A stretch of 64,000 bases of DNA from positions 62,001 through 126,000 of the forward strand of contig NZ_JAOTSB010000003.1 in the NCBI RefSeq assembly GCF_030247605.1, in the 5' to 3' direction. The notes below the pieces were generated by a model, which worked only from the letters and a program-made list of their open reading frames with translations, was not told where the DNA came from and searched no databases. Positions 26,232-34,546 of the stretch are shown piece by piece. The first letter of the stretch is position 1; every line of letters starts with the position of its first letter. This DNA is from Acidaminobacter sp. GTDB taxonomy: Bacteria > Bacillota > Clostridia > Peptostreptococcales > Acidaminobacteraceae. A program made the translations under genes and the position numbers.

Positions 26232-27746
26232 ATGAGCAAAAACACCGAACAATGGGGAAGTCGTTGGGGATTTATACTGGCTTCGATTGGCATGGCTATC
26301 GGAACCGGTAACATCTGGAGATTTCCGCGAGTCGCAGCTGCAAATGGCGGCGGACCGTTCATTATCGCCTGGACAATCGCTTTATTCGTATGGGCTATAC
26401 CACTGCTTATGGGCGAAATGGTCATGGGCAGAAAGACAGGTTTGGGAACTGTAGGTGCCTTCAGAGACTTTATCGGAAAGAAATATACATGGATGGGCAC
26501 CTGGATCATGATCGTCTGTCTGGCAATTGCTTTTTACTATTCAGTCGTCATGGGGTGGTGTGTGAAGTACTTTACTTTGGCTGTCGCAGGTACTTTCAAG
26601 CCGGGTATGGGAACTGAGCAGACCGCAGAAATCTGGAATGTCTTCACGACAACGCCGTCACAGACCATACTTTTCCACTTCATTTCCATGGCAATTGCAG
26701 GCATTATAATTTATCAGGGTGTCACTAAAGGGATCGAAAAAGCATCTAAAATAATGATTCCTACCTTGTTCGTCCTATTAATTACCGCTATGCTGAGAGC
26801 CGTTACGCTTCCTGGTGCGGCCCAAGGTCTTGAGTATCTTTTCAGCCCAAAATTTTACATGCTGGCAGAGCCTAAAATCTGGCTGGCGGCTTTTACCCAG
26901 GCAGCATGGTCAACAGGTGCCGGATGGGGTTTCATCATTACATATGCAGTATACACGAAACGCAAAGAGGACGTTGCAGGCAACTGTCTGATCATGGGCG
27001 TCGGCGACAACGTTGGCGCACTCATTGCAGGTATGACAGTACTTCCGGCGATTTTTGCACTGTCGCCAAGCATTGAATTCGCAAATGAAGCGCTGGCACA
27101 GGGAAATACCGGTATTACCTTTATCTATCTCGCGCAGCTCTTTACAAGAATGCCGCTGGGCAATCTCGCCGCCGCCATGTTCTTCCTGGCTATGTCAATT
27201 GCGGCACTATCATCACTGCTTCCAATGATCGAGGTCGGTGTCAGAAATATGATGGATATGGGCTTTGAACGGAAAAAGGCAACATTGGTTGTCGTTATAG
27301 GCAGCTTTTTACTCGGTATACCATCGGCTTACAGCCTAAATTTCCTGGACAATCAGGACTGGGTATGGGGCATTGGTTTGCTCGTCAGCGGCTTGTTTGT
27401 CGCCTTCGCCATGGTTAAATACGGCGTCGAAAAAGCACGTACGCAGGATATCAACATGCCGTGGTCCGACTACCAGATTGGTAAATGGTGGTCAGTCTGT
27501 ATCCGACTCTTCCCGGTTTTCTTTGTTTCGATTACCGCATGGTGGTTCTGGCAGGCGGTTGGCTGGTATCCGGACAATTGGTGGGCACCGTTTGAGGTCT
27601 TTACGCCAGGCACTATCATATTCCAATGCGTGCTCGTTCTGATCGCGGCCTACATGACCAACAACTGGTTTGCCAGAAAAATTGGTCCGGGACGAGATAT
27701 TACTGCTGAAGAGGAAATTAAAATGGTTGCAGAGGAGCGTGCTTAA
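26232..27746 (+). CDS. Sodium-dependent transporter, NSS/SNF family
   Basis: Na+-coupled amino acid/amine symporter of the neurotransmitter:sodium symporter family, 504 residues with about twelve membrane helices. TM1 shows the family's IGMAIGTGNIWRFPRVAAANGGG motif (residues ~17-39), which carries Na+ and substrate contacts; TM6 region ATWSTGAGWGF-like segment is seen near 230. The last ~25 residues are cytoplasmic and acidic. It is first in the sigma-54 operon, followed by a 33-residue MetS-like partner and a dehydrogenase cluster. The substrate is therefore probably an amino or imino acid oxidised by that enzyme. Confidence 0.93.
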   Translation: MSKNTEQWGSRWGFILASIGMAIGTGNIWRFPRVAAANGGGPFIIAWTIALFVWAIPLLMGEMVMGRKTGLGTVGAFRDFIGKKYTWMGTWIMIVCLAIAFYYSVVMGWCVKYFTLAVAGTFKPGMGTEQTAEIWNVFTTTPSQTILFHFISMAIAGIIIYQGVTKGIEKASKIMIPTLFVLLITAMLRAVTLPGAAQGLEYLFSPKFYMLAEPKIWLAAFTQAAWSTGAGWGFIITYAVYTKRKEDVAGNCLIMGVGDNVGALIAGMTVLPAIFALSPSIEFANEALAQGNTGITFIYLAQLFTRMPLGNLAAAMFFLAMSIAALSSLLPMIEVGVRNMMDMGFERKKATLVVVIGSFLLGIPSAYSLNFLDNQDWVWGIGLLVSGLFVAFAMVKYGVEKARTQDINMPWSDYQIGKWWSVCIRLFPVFFVSITAWWFWQAVGWYPDNWWAPFEVFTPGTIIFQCVLVLIAAYMTNNWFARKIGPGRDITAEEEIKMVAEERA

Positions 27747-27747
27747 G

Positions 27748-27849
27748 ATGTCGACAACCTCAATGATAATGATGATCATAGTGGCGGGTTCGTATTTTAT
27801 TGGTTTCGGTTTACTGCTTTATAAGGCAAGCAAACCTAAACCCGAATAA
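27748..27849 (+). CDS. MetS-like small subunit of the NSS transporter
   Basis: A 33-codon ORF starting one base after the transporter stop. The product has one membrane helix (about residues 6-25) followed by a short basic, Pro/Lys-rich tail, as in the MetS small subunits that accompany bacterial NSS transporters such as MetP. Its initiation probably depends on coupling, with AGAGGAG upstream inside the end of the transporter gene. Confidence 0.8.
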   Translation: MSTTSMIMMIIVAGSYFIGFGLLLYKASKPKPE

Positions 27850-27877
27850 GTCATAACCTGGAGGCCTTTGACGGTTG

Positions 27878-27917
27878 ACAATGCTCATAGTGACTGAAAC
27901 GGCATTATGAGCATTGT
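27878..27917 (+). repeat. Strong hairpin between transporter and dehydrogenase genes
   Basis: ACAATGCTCATA (27878-27889) pairs perfectly with TATGAGCATTGT (27906-27917). Outer CCTTTG/CAAAGG pairing is possible. There is no U-run, so it is more likely a processing or stability element than a full terminator. Confidence 0.6.
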
Positions 27918-28018
27918 ACCAAAGGTCCTTCGGCATAAAGCGTGGTTACTGAATCTATTCAGACAGTCTTCGGTCCCCGAAGCAAAAGGAAGGTTGTCGA
28001 CCAGGGGGGTATGTCAGC

Positions 28019-28330
28019 ATGTCATCCAGACTCGAAAAGCATCCAATATTAAGTTTTGATCGAGGCAAAAAAATCAGTTTCAATTTTGACGGATCAGAAA
28101 TAACCGGTTATGAAGGGGAGACCATTGCCGCTGCTCTGCACGCTGCAGGCGTGAGAGTTCTCAGTCACAGCATTGAGAGAAACAGGCCCCGCGGCTTTTA
28201 TTGCGCGATTGGAAATTGTTCCTCCTGTATGATGGAGGTCAATGGTGAAGCAAATGTGAAGGTTTGCGTGACAATGCTGGAAGAGGGCATGACAGTCAGG
28301 ACACAGGAAGGAAAGGGTGAACTTCTGTGA
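28019..28330 (+). CDS. [2Fe-2S] subunit of an FAD-dependent amino/imino acid dehydrogenase (HcnA/LhpF-like)
   Basis: A 103-residue small iron-sulfur subunit resembling the N-terminal domain of sarcosine oxidase alpha and the HcnA/opine dehydrogenase gamma subunits. Plant-type ferredoxin Cys residues appear in FYCAIGNCSSCMMEV (near residues 61-75) and VCVTMLEEGM near 84. It passes electrons from the flavoprotein subunits. ATG 28019 follows a GGGGGG tract (28004-28009). Its stop overlaps the start of the next gene (GTGA). Confidence 0.85.
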   Translation: MSSRLEKHPILSFDRGKKISFNFDGSEITGYEGETIAAALHAAGVRVLSHSIERNRPRGFYCAIGNCSSCMMEVNGEANVKVCVTMLEEGMTVRTQEGKGELL

Positions 28331-29406
28331 AGAAAGTGGAAACACTCATCATAGGCGGAGGTCCTGCCGGATTGTGCGCCGCGCTTAGCGCTGCAGAAAT
28401 GGGATGTCAGGTATTGTTGGTAGAAAGAGACGGCGCCCTTGGCGGGCAGCTTGTCAAACAAACACATATGTTCTTTGGTTCAGAAAAGCAGTACGCGTCT
28501 ACAAGAGGCATTGACATTGGCAAGCTTTTGCTTGAGAAAATAGATCAATCACCCAATATAGAAGTATGGAAAAATACGACCGTAGTTGGTCTTTATGAAG
28601 ATCGTATCGTGACACTTGAAAAAGAAGGCACTTATTTAAAAGTCGATCCGGATGCCATTATCGTGGCGACCGGGGCCAGCGAAAAAAGCATACCGTTTCC
28701 AAACAATGATTTGCCGGGGATCTATGGCGCCGGCGCGGTTCAAACCTTAATGAATGTCTATGGCGTCAAACCGGGGGACAATGTTCTCATGATTGGTGCC
28801 GGAAATATTGGCTTGATCGTCAGCTATCAGCTCATGCAGTCTGGGATCAACGTGAAGGCCATTGTCGAAGGTGGTCCCAAAATAGGCGGGTATCTTGTGC
28901 ATGCCTCCAAAATCAGACGTTTAGGGATTCCAATCTATACGCGCTATACGGTCAAAGAAGCCCGCGGTAAAAACGCCCTGGAAAGTGCAACAATCTGGCA
29001 GCTGGATGAAAATTGGTCACCTATTCCGGGAACTGAAATTGACCTGGATGTCGATGTCATGTGCATTGCGGTCGGGCTTTCACCTCTGTCAGAGCTGCTA
29101 TGGCAAGCGGGCTGTGAAATGAAATATTTGGCTGCCCTGGGTGGATATGTGCCAATTCGAAATTCTGAAATGATGACTTCGATTGAGGGCCTCTTTATTG
29201 CAGGAGACGTCGCAGGTATCGAAGAAGCCAGCAGTGCCATGGTTGAAGGTTACTTGGCCGGATTGTCTGCAGCGGCTTATACAGGCCGCCAGTCAGATCG
29301 CCTGGATGCGCTCAAATCAGATTACATAGACCAGCTCAGCGCACTGCGGGCAGGCCCTGAAGGCGCGAGAATCAGACAAGGGATCTCAGAAGTTTCAACA
29401 GCTTAA
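28327..29406 (+). CDS. FAD/NAD(P)-binding dehydrogenase subunit (HcnB / sarcosine oxidase alpha-like)
   Basis: A 359-residue two-dinucleotide-binding-domain flavoprotein. The FAD motif GGGPAGLCAALSAAE is at residues ~9-23, with VERDGALGGQL after it. A second dinucleotide motif, IGAGNIGLIVSYQL, is near 157, and GLFIAGDVAGIEEAS near 285 closes the FAD site. HcnB-type subunits normally carry a C-terminal BFD-like [2Fe-2S] domain; here it is absent and appears on the next gene instead. GTG start overlaps the [2Fe-2S] subunit stop. Role: electron transfer within a membrane-independent dehydrogenase complex, inferred. Confidence 0.87.
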   Translation: MKKVETLIIGGGPAGLCAALSAAEMGCQVLLVERDGALGGQLVKQTHMFFGSEKQYASTRGIDIGKLLLEKIDQSPNIEVWKNTTVVGLYEDRIVTLEKEGTYLKVDPDAIIVATGASEKSIPFPNNDLPGIYGAGAVQTLMNVYGVKPGDNVLMIGAGNIGLIVSYQLMQSGINVKAIVEGGPKIGGYLVHASKIRRLGIPIYTRYTVKEARGKNALESATIWQLDENWSPIPGTEIDLDVDVMCIAVGLSPLSELLWQAGCEMKYLAALGGYVPIRNSEMMTSIEGLFIAGDVAGIEEASSAMVEGYLAGLSAAAYTGRQSDRLDALKSDYIDQLSALRAGPEGARIRQGISEVSTA

Positions 29407-29462
29407 AGTCTTTTCTCGAGAGCCTGTGAATTGCTCATCATGAATTGGAGGTGCCAAGCATA

Positions 29463-30248
29463 ATGCTCGAAAATACTGGAATACCAACACCTGAGGACAT
29501 CGACAGCGTCTTTCCGTCTGAAGAGCGTCTGAATCGGGGGGCGATTATTGTCGTTGAATGTTACAAAAAAATCCCATGTAATCCATGTTATACCGCCTGT
29601 CATCGCGGAGGCATTCGACCCTTTGAAGATATTAATGATCGACCGGTCGTTGTAGAGGACAATTGCAATGGCTGTGGCCTCTGTATTGGCAAGTGTCCGG
29701 GCCTTGCGATCATGGCGGTGGATATGACCTATTCAGATACTGAGGCTTTGGTAAAATTGCCTTATGAATTTTTACCTATGCCTGAACCTGGCATGATTAT
29801 TAAAGGTCTGGACCGGGAAGGCAATTTTATAACGCCGGTCAAAGTCATAAAAGTGTTGAACACCAAAGCTATGGACAGGACGGCTGTGGTCTCTGTCGCT
29901 GTAGGAAAGCCTTTCGTCCGTCAAATCAGAAACATCAAAGTCGAACCGGTTGAGGTAAGACAAGCGGATGATGATGTGATTGTCTGCAGATGCTCTGATG
30001 TAAGTCTGGGCATGATCAGGGGGCTGATCAGAAAGGGTTACACGACCTTTGATGAAATTAAACGGCTCAGCAGGGTAGGGATGGGACCGTGTCAATCCAA
30101 AAACTGCGGACCAATGGTTTTGAAAGAGATCTCAATTATGACTGGCAAGTCCATGGAGGCGCTGACACTTGGTACTTACAGGCAGCCTGTAAAATCTCTC
30201 AAGCTCGGCGAAATCGCTGATGAAGCCGTAAGGGGGCACAGCAAATGA
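29463..30248 (+). CDS. Ferredoxin / BFD-like [2Fe-2S] fusion subunit of the dehydrogenase
   Basis: A 261-residue iron-sulfur protein. N-terminal half: an unusual Cys cluster CYKKIPCNPCYTACHRGG near residue 29, then a ferredoxin motif CNGCGLCIGKCPG near 69. C-terminal third: a BFD-like [2Fe-2S] domain with CRCSDVSLGMIRGLI near 177 and GPCQSKNCGPMV near 208. This combination supplies the domain missing from the preceding flavoprotein and adds [4Fe-4S] centres, suggesting transfer of electrons to ferredoxin or a similar low-potential carrier. ATG 29463 has GGAGGTG at 29447-29453; TTG 29445 overlaps that site. Overlaps the next gene by 4 bases. Confidence 0.85.
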   Translation: MLENTGIPTPEDIDSVFPSEERLNRGAIIVVECYKKIPCNPCYTACHRGGIRPFEDINDRPVVVEDNCNGCGLCIGKCPGLAIMAVDMTYSDTEALVKLPYEFLPMPEPGMIIKGLDREGNFITPVKVIKVLNTKAMDRTAVVSVAVGKPFVRQIRNIKVEPVEVRQADDDVIVCRCSDVSLGMIRGLIRKGYTTFDEIKRLSRVGMGPCQSKNCGPMVLKEISIMTGKSMEALTLGTYRQPVKSLKLGEIADEAVRGHSK

Positions 30249-31393
30249 TGAAGACAGCAGATGTGGTCATTATTGGCGGTGGGATTTCCGGTTGCGCAAC
30301 AGCCTACTTCCTGGCGAAAAAAGGTGTGAAAAATGTACTCCTGATTGAAAAGGGCTACCTGGCAAGTGGATCTACAGGCCGCTGCGGCGCCGGTATACGC
30401 CAGCAGTGGGGGACCGAGCTCAACTGTATGATTTCTAAGCATTCGTGCGATTTCTTTGAGACTGCGAACGAAGAGCTGGAATACGACGGTGACATTGAAT
30501 TTAAGCAGGGCGGTTATTTATTGGTGACCAGCACCGATAAGGAGCATGAACAATTTATCAAAAATATTGAAGTCCAAAATAGAATGGGGATCCATTCGAA
30601 ACTGCTTACCTTAGAAGAAGCGAAAGAGATCGTTCCTTTTCTGAATACGGATGGGTTGATTTCAGCGGCGTTCCATCAAAAGGATGGCCATCTGAATCCT
30701 TTTCATACCACTCAAGCTTTTGCTGATGCAGCGAAACGCTTGGGCGCTACGATCATGACGCACACAGAAGTAACGGGGATCGATGTAGAAAACGGAAAAA
30801 TCAGGGGCGTCAGAACCAATAAAGGTGATGTTGCTACAGCTGTTGTTCTAAATGCCGCAGGCGGCTATTCTCAAAAAATTGCTCAAATGGCAGGCGTTGA
30901 CCTTCCGGTTTATTCTGAAAGACATCAGATTCTTGTCACAGAGCCAATAGAAGAGATTCTGGGGCCTATGGTCATGTCTTTTTCGTTGAACATCTATTGT
31001 CAGCAGGTCCCGCATGGCGGCATCATCATGGGACGCGGAGATGAGAACGAACCGCGGGACCTCAGGACGACCAGCAGCTGGCAATTCCTTGAGGAAATGG
31101 CACTCTGCGCTACAAAACTTTTACCGCCGCTTAGAAACGCAAAAGTACTCAGACAATGGGCTGGTCTGTACAATATGTCTCCGGACCGTCAACCTATTTA
31201 TGGACCAGTTGAAGAGGTGGAGGGATTCTATGTTGCCGCTGGGTTCAGTGGTCATGGTTTTATGTTTGGCCCTTCGACAGGTCTGATCATGTCTGAATAC
31301 ATATTGGGAGAAAAGCTGACTTTGCCGGTAGAGACATTGACCCTCAGTCGAATCAAGCAAAACAAACTGGTCTTTGAGCCTTCGGTGGTCTAA
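30245..31393 (+). CDS. FAD-dependent amino/imino acid dehydrogenase catalytic subunit (DAO family)
   Basis: A 382-residue DAO-fold flavoprotein (sarcosine oxidase beta / D-hydroxyproline dehydrogenase LhpB / HcnC group). The FAD dinucleotide motif GGGISGCATAYFLAKKG starts near residue 12, GSTGRCGAGIRQQ near 42 is the flavin-contact region, and GFYVAAGFSGHGFMFGPSTG near 325 is the family's C-terminal flavin-binding signature. It should oxidise an amine or imino acid supplied by the NSS transporter; proline, hydroxyproline, sarcosine and opines are all possible. ATG overlaps the preceding stop. Last gene of the sigma-54 operon as far as I can tell. Confidence 0.88.
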   Translation: MMKTADVVIIGGGISGCATAYFLAKKGVKNVLLIEKGYLASGSTGRCGAGIRQQWGTELNCMISKHSCDFFETANEELEYDGDIEFKQGGYLLVTSTDKEHEQFIKNIEVQNRMGIHSKLLTLEEAKEIVPFLNTDGLISAAFHQKDGHLNPFHTTQAFADAAKRLGATIMTHTEVTGIDVENGKIRGVRTNKGDVATAVVLNAAGGYSQKIAQMAGVDLPVYSERHQILVTEPIEEILGPMVMSFSLNIYCQQVPHGGIIMGRGDENEPRDLRTTSSWQFLEEMALCATKLLPPLRNAKVLRQWAGLYNMSPDRQPIYGPVEEVEGFYVAAGFSGHGFMFGPSTGLIMSEYILGEKLTLPVETLTLSRIKQNKLVFEPSVV

Positions 31394-31560
31394 ATTTTGG
31401 AGTCGTTGACGACTGCCTGGAAATTGAGAAGGGATGCCAATTCTGAGGATTAACTTCGTAACACAATATTTAATAAAATGAGCTGAAAGGGCATCAGTCA
31501 CGTTATAGCACTAACTTTGGCAGTTGCCTTAGCTCAAATTCGACTTCGGAGGTGAAGGGT

Positions 31561-31983
31561 TTGAAAATCCTGCAAAAGATAGAAGATCGGTGCATAGCCT
31601 GCAGCGCTTGTGAGATGGCATGCTCAAACGCCTATTTTAAGGTGAAGGACCGTGAAAAATCTGCGATCCGCATTACCGAGCACGGTCAGGACAAGCGGAT
31701 TCACGTCTGCAATCAGTGCGGCTTCTGCATTGATATTTGCCCTGTCATGGCGATCAAAAGAGACGCCCTGGGCGTAGTGCGCATCGATAAGAAAAAATGT
31801 GTGGGCTGCCTGATGTGCGTGGGCTTTTGCGACGCGTCCGTCATGATGCAGCATGATGAGTTCCAGGAACCATTCAAATGTGTGGCCTGCGGCATCTGCG
31901 CCGGCGTGTGTCCGGCTGAGGCGCTCTACATAGACAAGGACGCTGCGCAAGTGCCCCTTGAAAAAGTGACCTTTTTCAAGTAA
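31561..31983 (+). CDS. Polyferredoxin-like four-[4Fe-4S] protein, AOR partner
   Basis: A 140-residue iron-sulfur protein with four CxxCxxCxxxC/P motifs: CIACSACEMAC (residue ~11), CNQCGFCIDICP (~51), CVGCLMCVGFC (~81) and CVACGICAGVCP (~108). It resembles the electron-transfer subunits encoded beside tungsten aldehyde oxidoreductases and should pass electrons from the AOR active site to ferredoxin or another acceptor. TTG 31561 is chosen because GGAGGTG (31548-31554) lies 6 bases upstream; GTG 31552 overlaps that site. The AOR gene follows after 51 bases. Confidence 0.88.
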   Translation: MKILQKIEDRCIACSACEMACSNAYFKVKDREKSAIRITEHGQDKRIHVCNQCGFCIDICPVMAIKRDALGVVRIDKKKCVGCLMCVGFCDASVMMQHDEFQEPFKCVACGICAGVCPAEALYIDKDAAQVPLEKVTFFK

Positions 31984-32034
31984 GGCTTAAATGCCGCAAA
32001 AATAGCAGGATTTAAACAGACAGGAGGGGACTCA

Positions 32035-34194
32035 GTGGAGATCAAAGCCATGAAAGAAGCGCGGACGCTGCTGACAGCGTTCGATTACGAGCCCGCGCCA
32101 TTGGAGCGGGGCTATACAGACAGATCCTTACATATCCGGCTGGGAGAGAACCGGGTGGAAGCCAGAGCGGTCCCGGCCCTGGTACGGGAGAAATTCATAG
32201 GCGGCAAGGGCTATGGCCTGAAACTGTTGTGGGACGCGGTGAAGCCGTCAACCAGATGGAATGATCCGGAAAATGCCATCATTGTCGCAGGCGGTCCGAT
32301 CTGCGGCATCACCCAGTATCCCGGCTCAGGAAAATCCCTGGTCTGCACCATTTCGCCCATGACGGACATGCCCATTGATTCCAATGTAGGCGGGTACTTT
32401 GGTCCATATCTGAAATTCTCCGGGTATGATGCTCTGGAGATCAGCGGGAAGTCTGAAAAGGACGTCGTCATTTTCATAGACGGCAACAGTGGCCGGGTGA
32501 CCATAGAAGAAGCGCCGCTGGAAGCAGTGGACGGCCACGTTGTGGCGGAACAGCTGACGGAGATGTACGCTGAAGATGAAGAAGATAAGAAAAACATTTC
32601 GATCATCTGCGCCGGTACGGCAGCGGAGCACGCTAACATAGGCCTCCTGAACTTCTCGTTTTACGACCTCCGGCGACAGGTGGCCAGGCTGAAGCAGGCG
32701 GGCCGCGGCGGCATAGGCCGGGTCTTCAGGGACAAGAAGATCAAGGCGGTCGTCATCCGGTTCCGGGGTACCAAAGGCAATCTCAATAAGCCGGCGGACC
32801 AGAGCCGGATCAACAAGGCGGGGATCAAGCTCCACCGTCAGATCCACGACCTGGATGATGCCCAGTGCCGTATGCGTCAGATTGGCACGGCCAACATCAT
32901 AGAGGTCATGGATGCCTATGATCTGCTGCCAACCCACAACTATCAGTACGGGAGTCACCCGGATACCTATAAGATTGCGTCCAAAGTCTTTATTGAGAAA
33001 TACACCACCCAGGGGATGCCGGACGGATGCTGGTATGGGTGCTCGCTCTCCTGCGCCAAGACGGCAGATCACTTTGAACTCAAGACGGGACCCTACAAAG
33101 GCCACAAGGTGACCATAGACGGACCGGAATACGAAAACGCGGCGGGTCTTGGCTCCAACTGCGGGATCTTTGATCCGGAAATCATTCTGGAGGCCAATTT
33201 TTACTGCGATACCTACGGCGTGGATACCATCTCCTTTGGCACGATTACAGCTTTTGCCATGGAGTGCTATGAGCGGGGAATCATTGACAAGAGCCACACG
33301 GGAGGTCTTGAGCTGACCTTTGGAAATGCCATGGCGCAGCTGGAACTGCTGCACCAGATGTCCAGAGGAGAAGGCTTTGGGTATCACATAGGTCTTGGCG
33401 TCAGACACCTGAAGCAGTACTTCGCGGAGGAATTTGGGGCGGATCGGGCGTTTCTTGAGGATATTGGCATGGAGCAGAAGGGCCTTGAGGTCTCCGAATA
33501 CCTGCCAAAGGAATCCCTGGCACAGCAGGGGGGCTATGGCCTGACGAACAAGGGGCCGCAGCATGATGAAGCCTGGCTGATCTTCATGGATATGGTCAAC
33601 AACCAGATCCCGACCTTTGAGGATAAGGCAGAGGCGCTGCACTACTTCCCAATGTTCCGGACGTGGTTTGGCCTGATGGGTCTATGTAAGCTGCCGTGGA
33701 ATGACACGACGCCGGCGGACAATGGCATGACAGACGAGCCTGCGAAGATCCCTGAGCACGTACAGAACTACGTGGACCTTTATAATGGGGTCACGGGGGC
33801 TTCCATTGACAAGCACGAGCTGATCCGTCAATCCGAGCGGGTCTACAATTTCCAGAGGGTTTTCAACATCCGGATGGGCAAAGGACTGAGAGTTCACGAC
33901 GCTATGCCTTACCGGTCAATGGGTCCGGTGACGGCGCAGGAGTACCTGTCCAGGCAGGAGCGGTATGATCAGCAGATGAAAGAGCTGATTGGGGTGGATC
34001 CGGAAGGCAAGTCGGTGGAAGAGAAGATTGCCATAGTGCGGGCGTATCGAGTGGACCAGTACGAAAAACTGACGGATGCGGTATACAAGCGCAGAGGCTG
34101 GTCGTCTGAAGGCGTCCCTACCACAGCGTATCTCAGGGAGATTGGCATGGATCTGCCTGAAGTGCTGGAAGTGGTCACGCCGCTTCAAGCGTAA
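32035..34194 (+). CDS. aor: Tungsten-containing aldehyde:ferredoxin oxidoreductase
   Basis: Catalyses reversible oxidation of aldehydes to carboxylates at a tungsten bis-pyranopterin centre. The 719-residue product carries the N-terminal AOR domain (GGKGYGLKLLWD near residue 57; AEHANIGLLNFSF near 198; KQAGRGGIGRVFRDKKIKA near 223). The [4Fe-4S] ligands appear as CWYGCSLSC near 331 with a late Cys in GLCKLPWND near 552. GTG 32035 follows AGGAGGGG at 5 bases. A ferredoxin gene precedes it, a terminator follows, and ThiS/ThiF and Tup/Moe/Moa genes supply cofactor functions. The gene is visibly richer in GC than the AT-rich genes just downstream. Substrate range unknown. Confidence 0.94.
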   Translation: MEIKAMKEARTLLTAFDYEPAPLERGYTDRSLHIRLGENRVEARAVPALVREKFIGGKGYGLKLLWDAVKPSTRWNDPENAIIVAGGPICGITQYPGSGKSLVCTISPMTDMPIDSNVGGYFGPYLKFSGYDALEISGKSEKDVVIFIDGNSGRVTIEEAPLEAVDGHVVAEQLTEMYAEDEEDKKNISIICAGTAAEHANIGLLNFSFYDLRRQVARLKQAGRGGIGRVFRDKKIKAVVIRFRGTKGNLNKPADQSRINKAGIKLHRQIHDLDDAQCRMRQIGTANIIEVMDAYDLLPTHNYQYGSHPDTYKIASKVFIEKYTTQGMPDGCWYGCSLSCAKTADHFELKTGPYKGHKVTIDGPEYENAAGLGSNCGIFDPEIILEANFYCDTYGVDTISFGTITAFAMECYERGIIDKSHTGGLELTFGNAMAQLELLHQMSRGEGFGYHIGLGVRHLKQYFAEEFGADRAFLEDIGMEQKGLEVSEYLPKESLAQQGGYGLTNKGPQHDEAWLIFMDMVNNQIPTFEDKAEALHYFPMFRTWFGLMGLCKLPWNDTTPADNGMTDEPAKIPEHVQNYVDLYNGVTGASIDKHELIRQSERVYNFQRVFNIRMGKGLRVHDAMPYRSMGPVTAQEYLSRQERYDQQMKELIGVDPEGKSVEEKIAIVRAYRVDQYEKLTDAVYKRRGWSSEGVPTTAYLREIGMDLPEVLEVVTPLQA

Positions 34195-34206
34195 ACTTAA
34201 ACTCTT

Positions 34207-34232
34207 AAAGAGGCGAGGGATCGCCTCTTTTT
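34207..34232 (+). terminator. Rho-independent terminator after AOR
   Basis: AAAGAGGCGA (34207-34216) pairs with TCGCCTCTTT (34221-34230) across a GGGA loop, followed by T residues. It separates AOR from the sulfur-carrier genes. Confidence 0.92.
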
Positions 34233-34254
34233 GTCTTAATGCATGGAACAACTG

Positions 34255-34283
34255 TTGTAGGAACGAAAATTCAAAGGTACACT
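34255..34283 (+). promoter_or_regulatory. Candidate promoter for the ThiS/ThiF pair
   Basis: TTGTAG (34255-34260) N17 TACACT (34278-34283). It lies after the AOR terminator and 25 bases before the ThiS-like ATG. The tupA promoter candidate has the same TTGTAG box and spacing. Confidence 0.5.
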
Positions 34284-34307
34284 TAAAAGGGTAGAGAGGT
34301 GAGAAGG

Positions 34308-34505
34308 ATGATCCAGGTCAACGGCAAGCCTATGATATGGTCGGAAGGTATGACGGTAGCAAGCATGCTGAAAGAAAAAAACTATATTTATGCAAAAATT
34401 GTAGTCAAAATCAATGGTGTGTTTATACCGGTTGAAAAATATGAGTCGACGTTTATACACGACGGAGATGATGTAAAAGCTATTCATATGCTGGCCGGTG
34501 GATAA
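34308..34505 (+). CDS. ThiS/MoaD-family sulfur carrier protein
   Basis: A 65-residue beta-grasp ubiquitin-like protein ending in the diagnostic Gly-Gly (MLAGG), which is adenylated and thiocarboxylated in the family. The N-terminus MIQVNGKPM and KINGVFIPVEKYES are more ThiS-like than MoaD-like. ATG 34308 has AGAGGTGAG just upstream; GTG 34299 overlaps that site. It is paired with a ThiF/MoeB-type activating enzyme 41 bases downstream. Its place directly after AOR suggests sulfur delivery for the tungstopterin dithiolene, but thiamine synthesis or another sulfur pathway is possible. Confidence 0.82.
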   Translation: MIQVNGKPMIWSEGMTVASMLKEKNYIYAKIVVKINGVFIPVEKYESTFIHDGDDVKAIHMLAGG

Positions 34506-34546
34506 CCTATAGATGCTGAAGATACAAATGGGGGGCATGGCAAGAT

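Noticed and set aside
32326-33642. 438-codon minus-strand open frame inside the AOR gene
   Set aside because: It is antisense to an unmistakable AOR gene with high GC3, which makes long antisense frames likely. Its product resembles no family and has no ribosome binding site.
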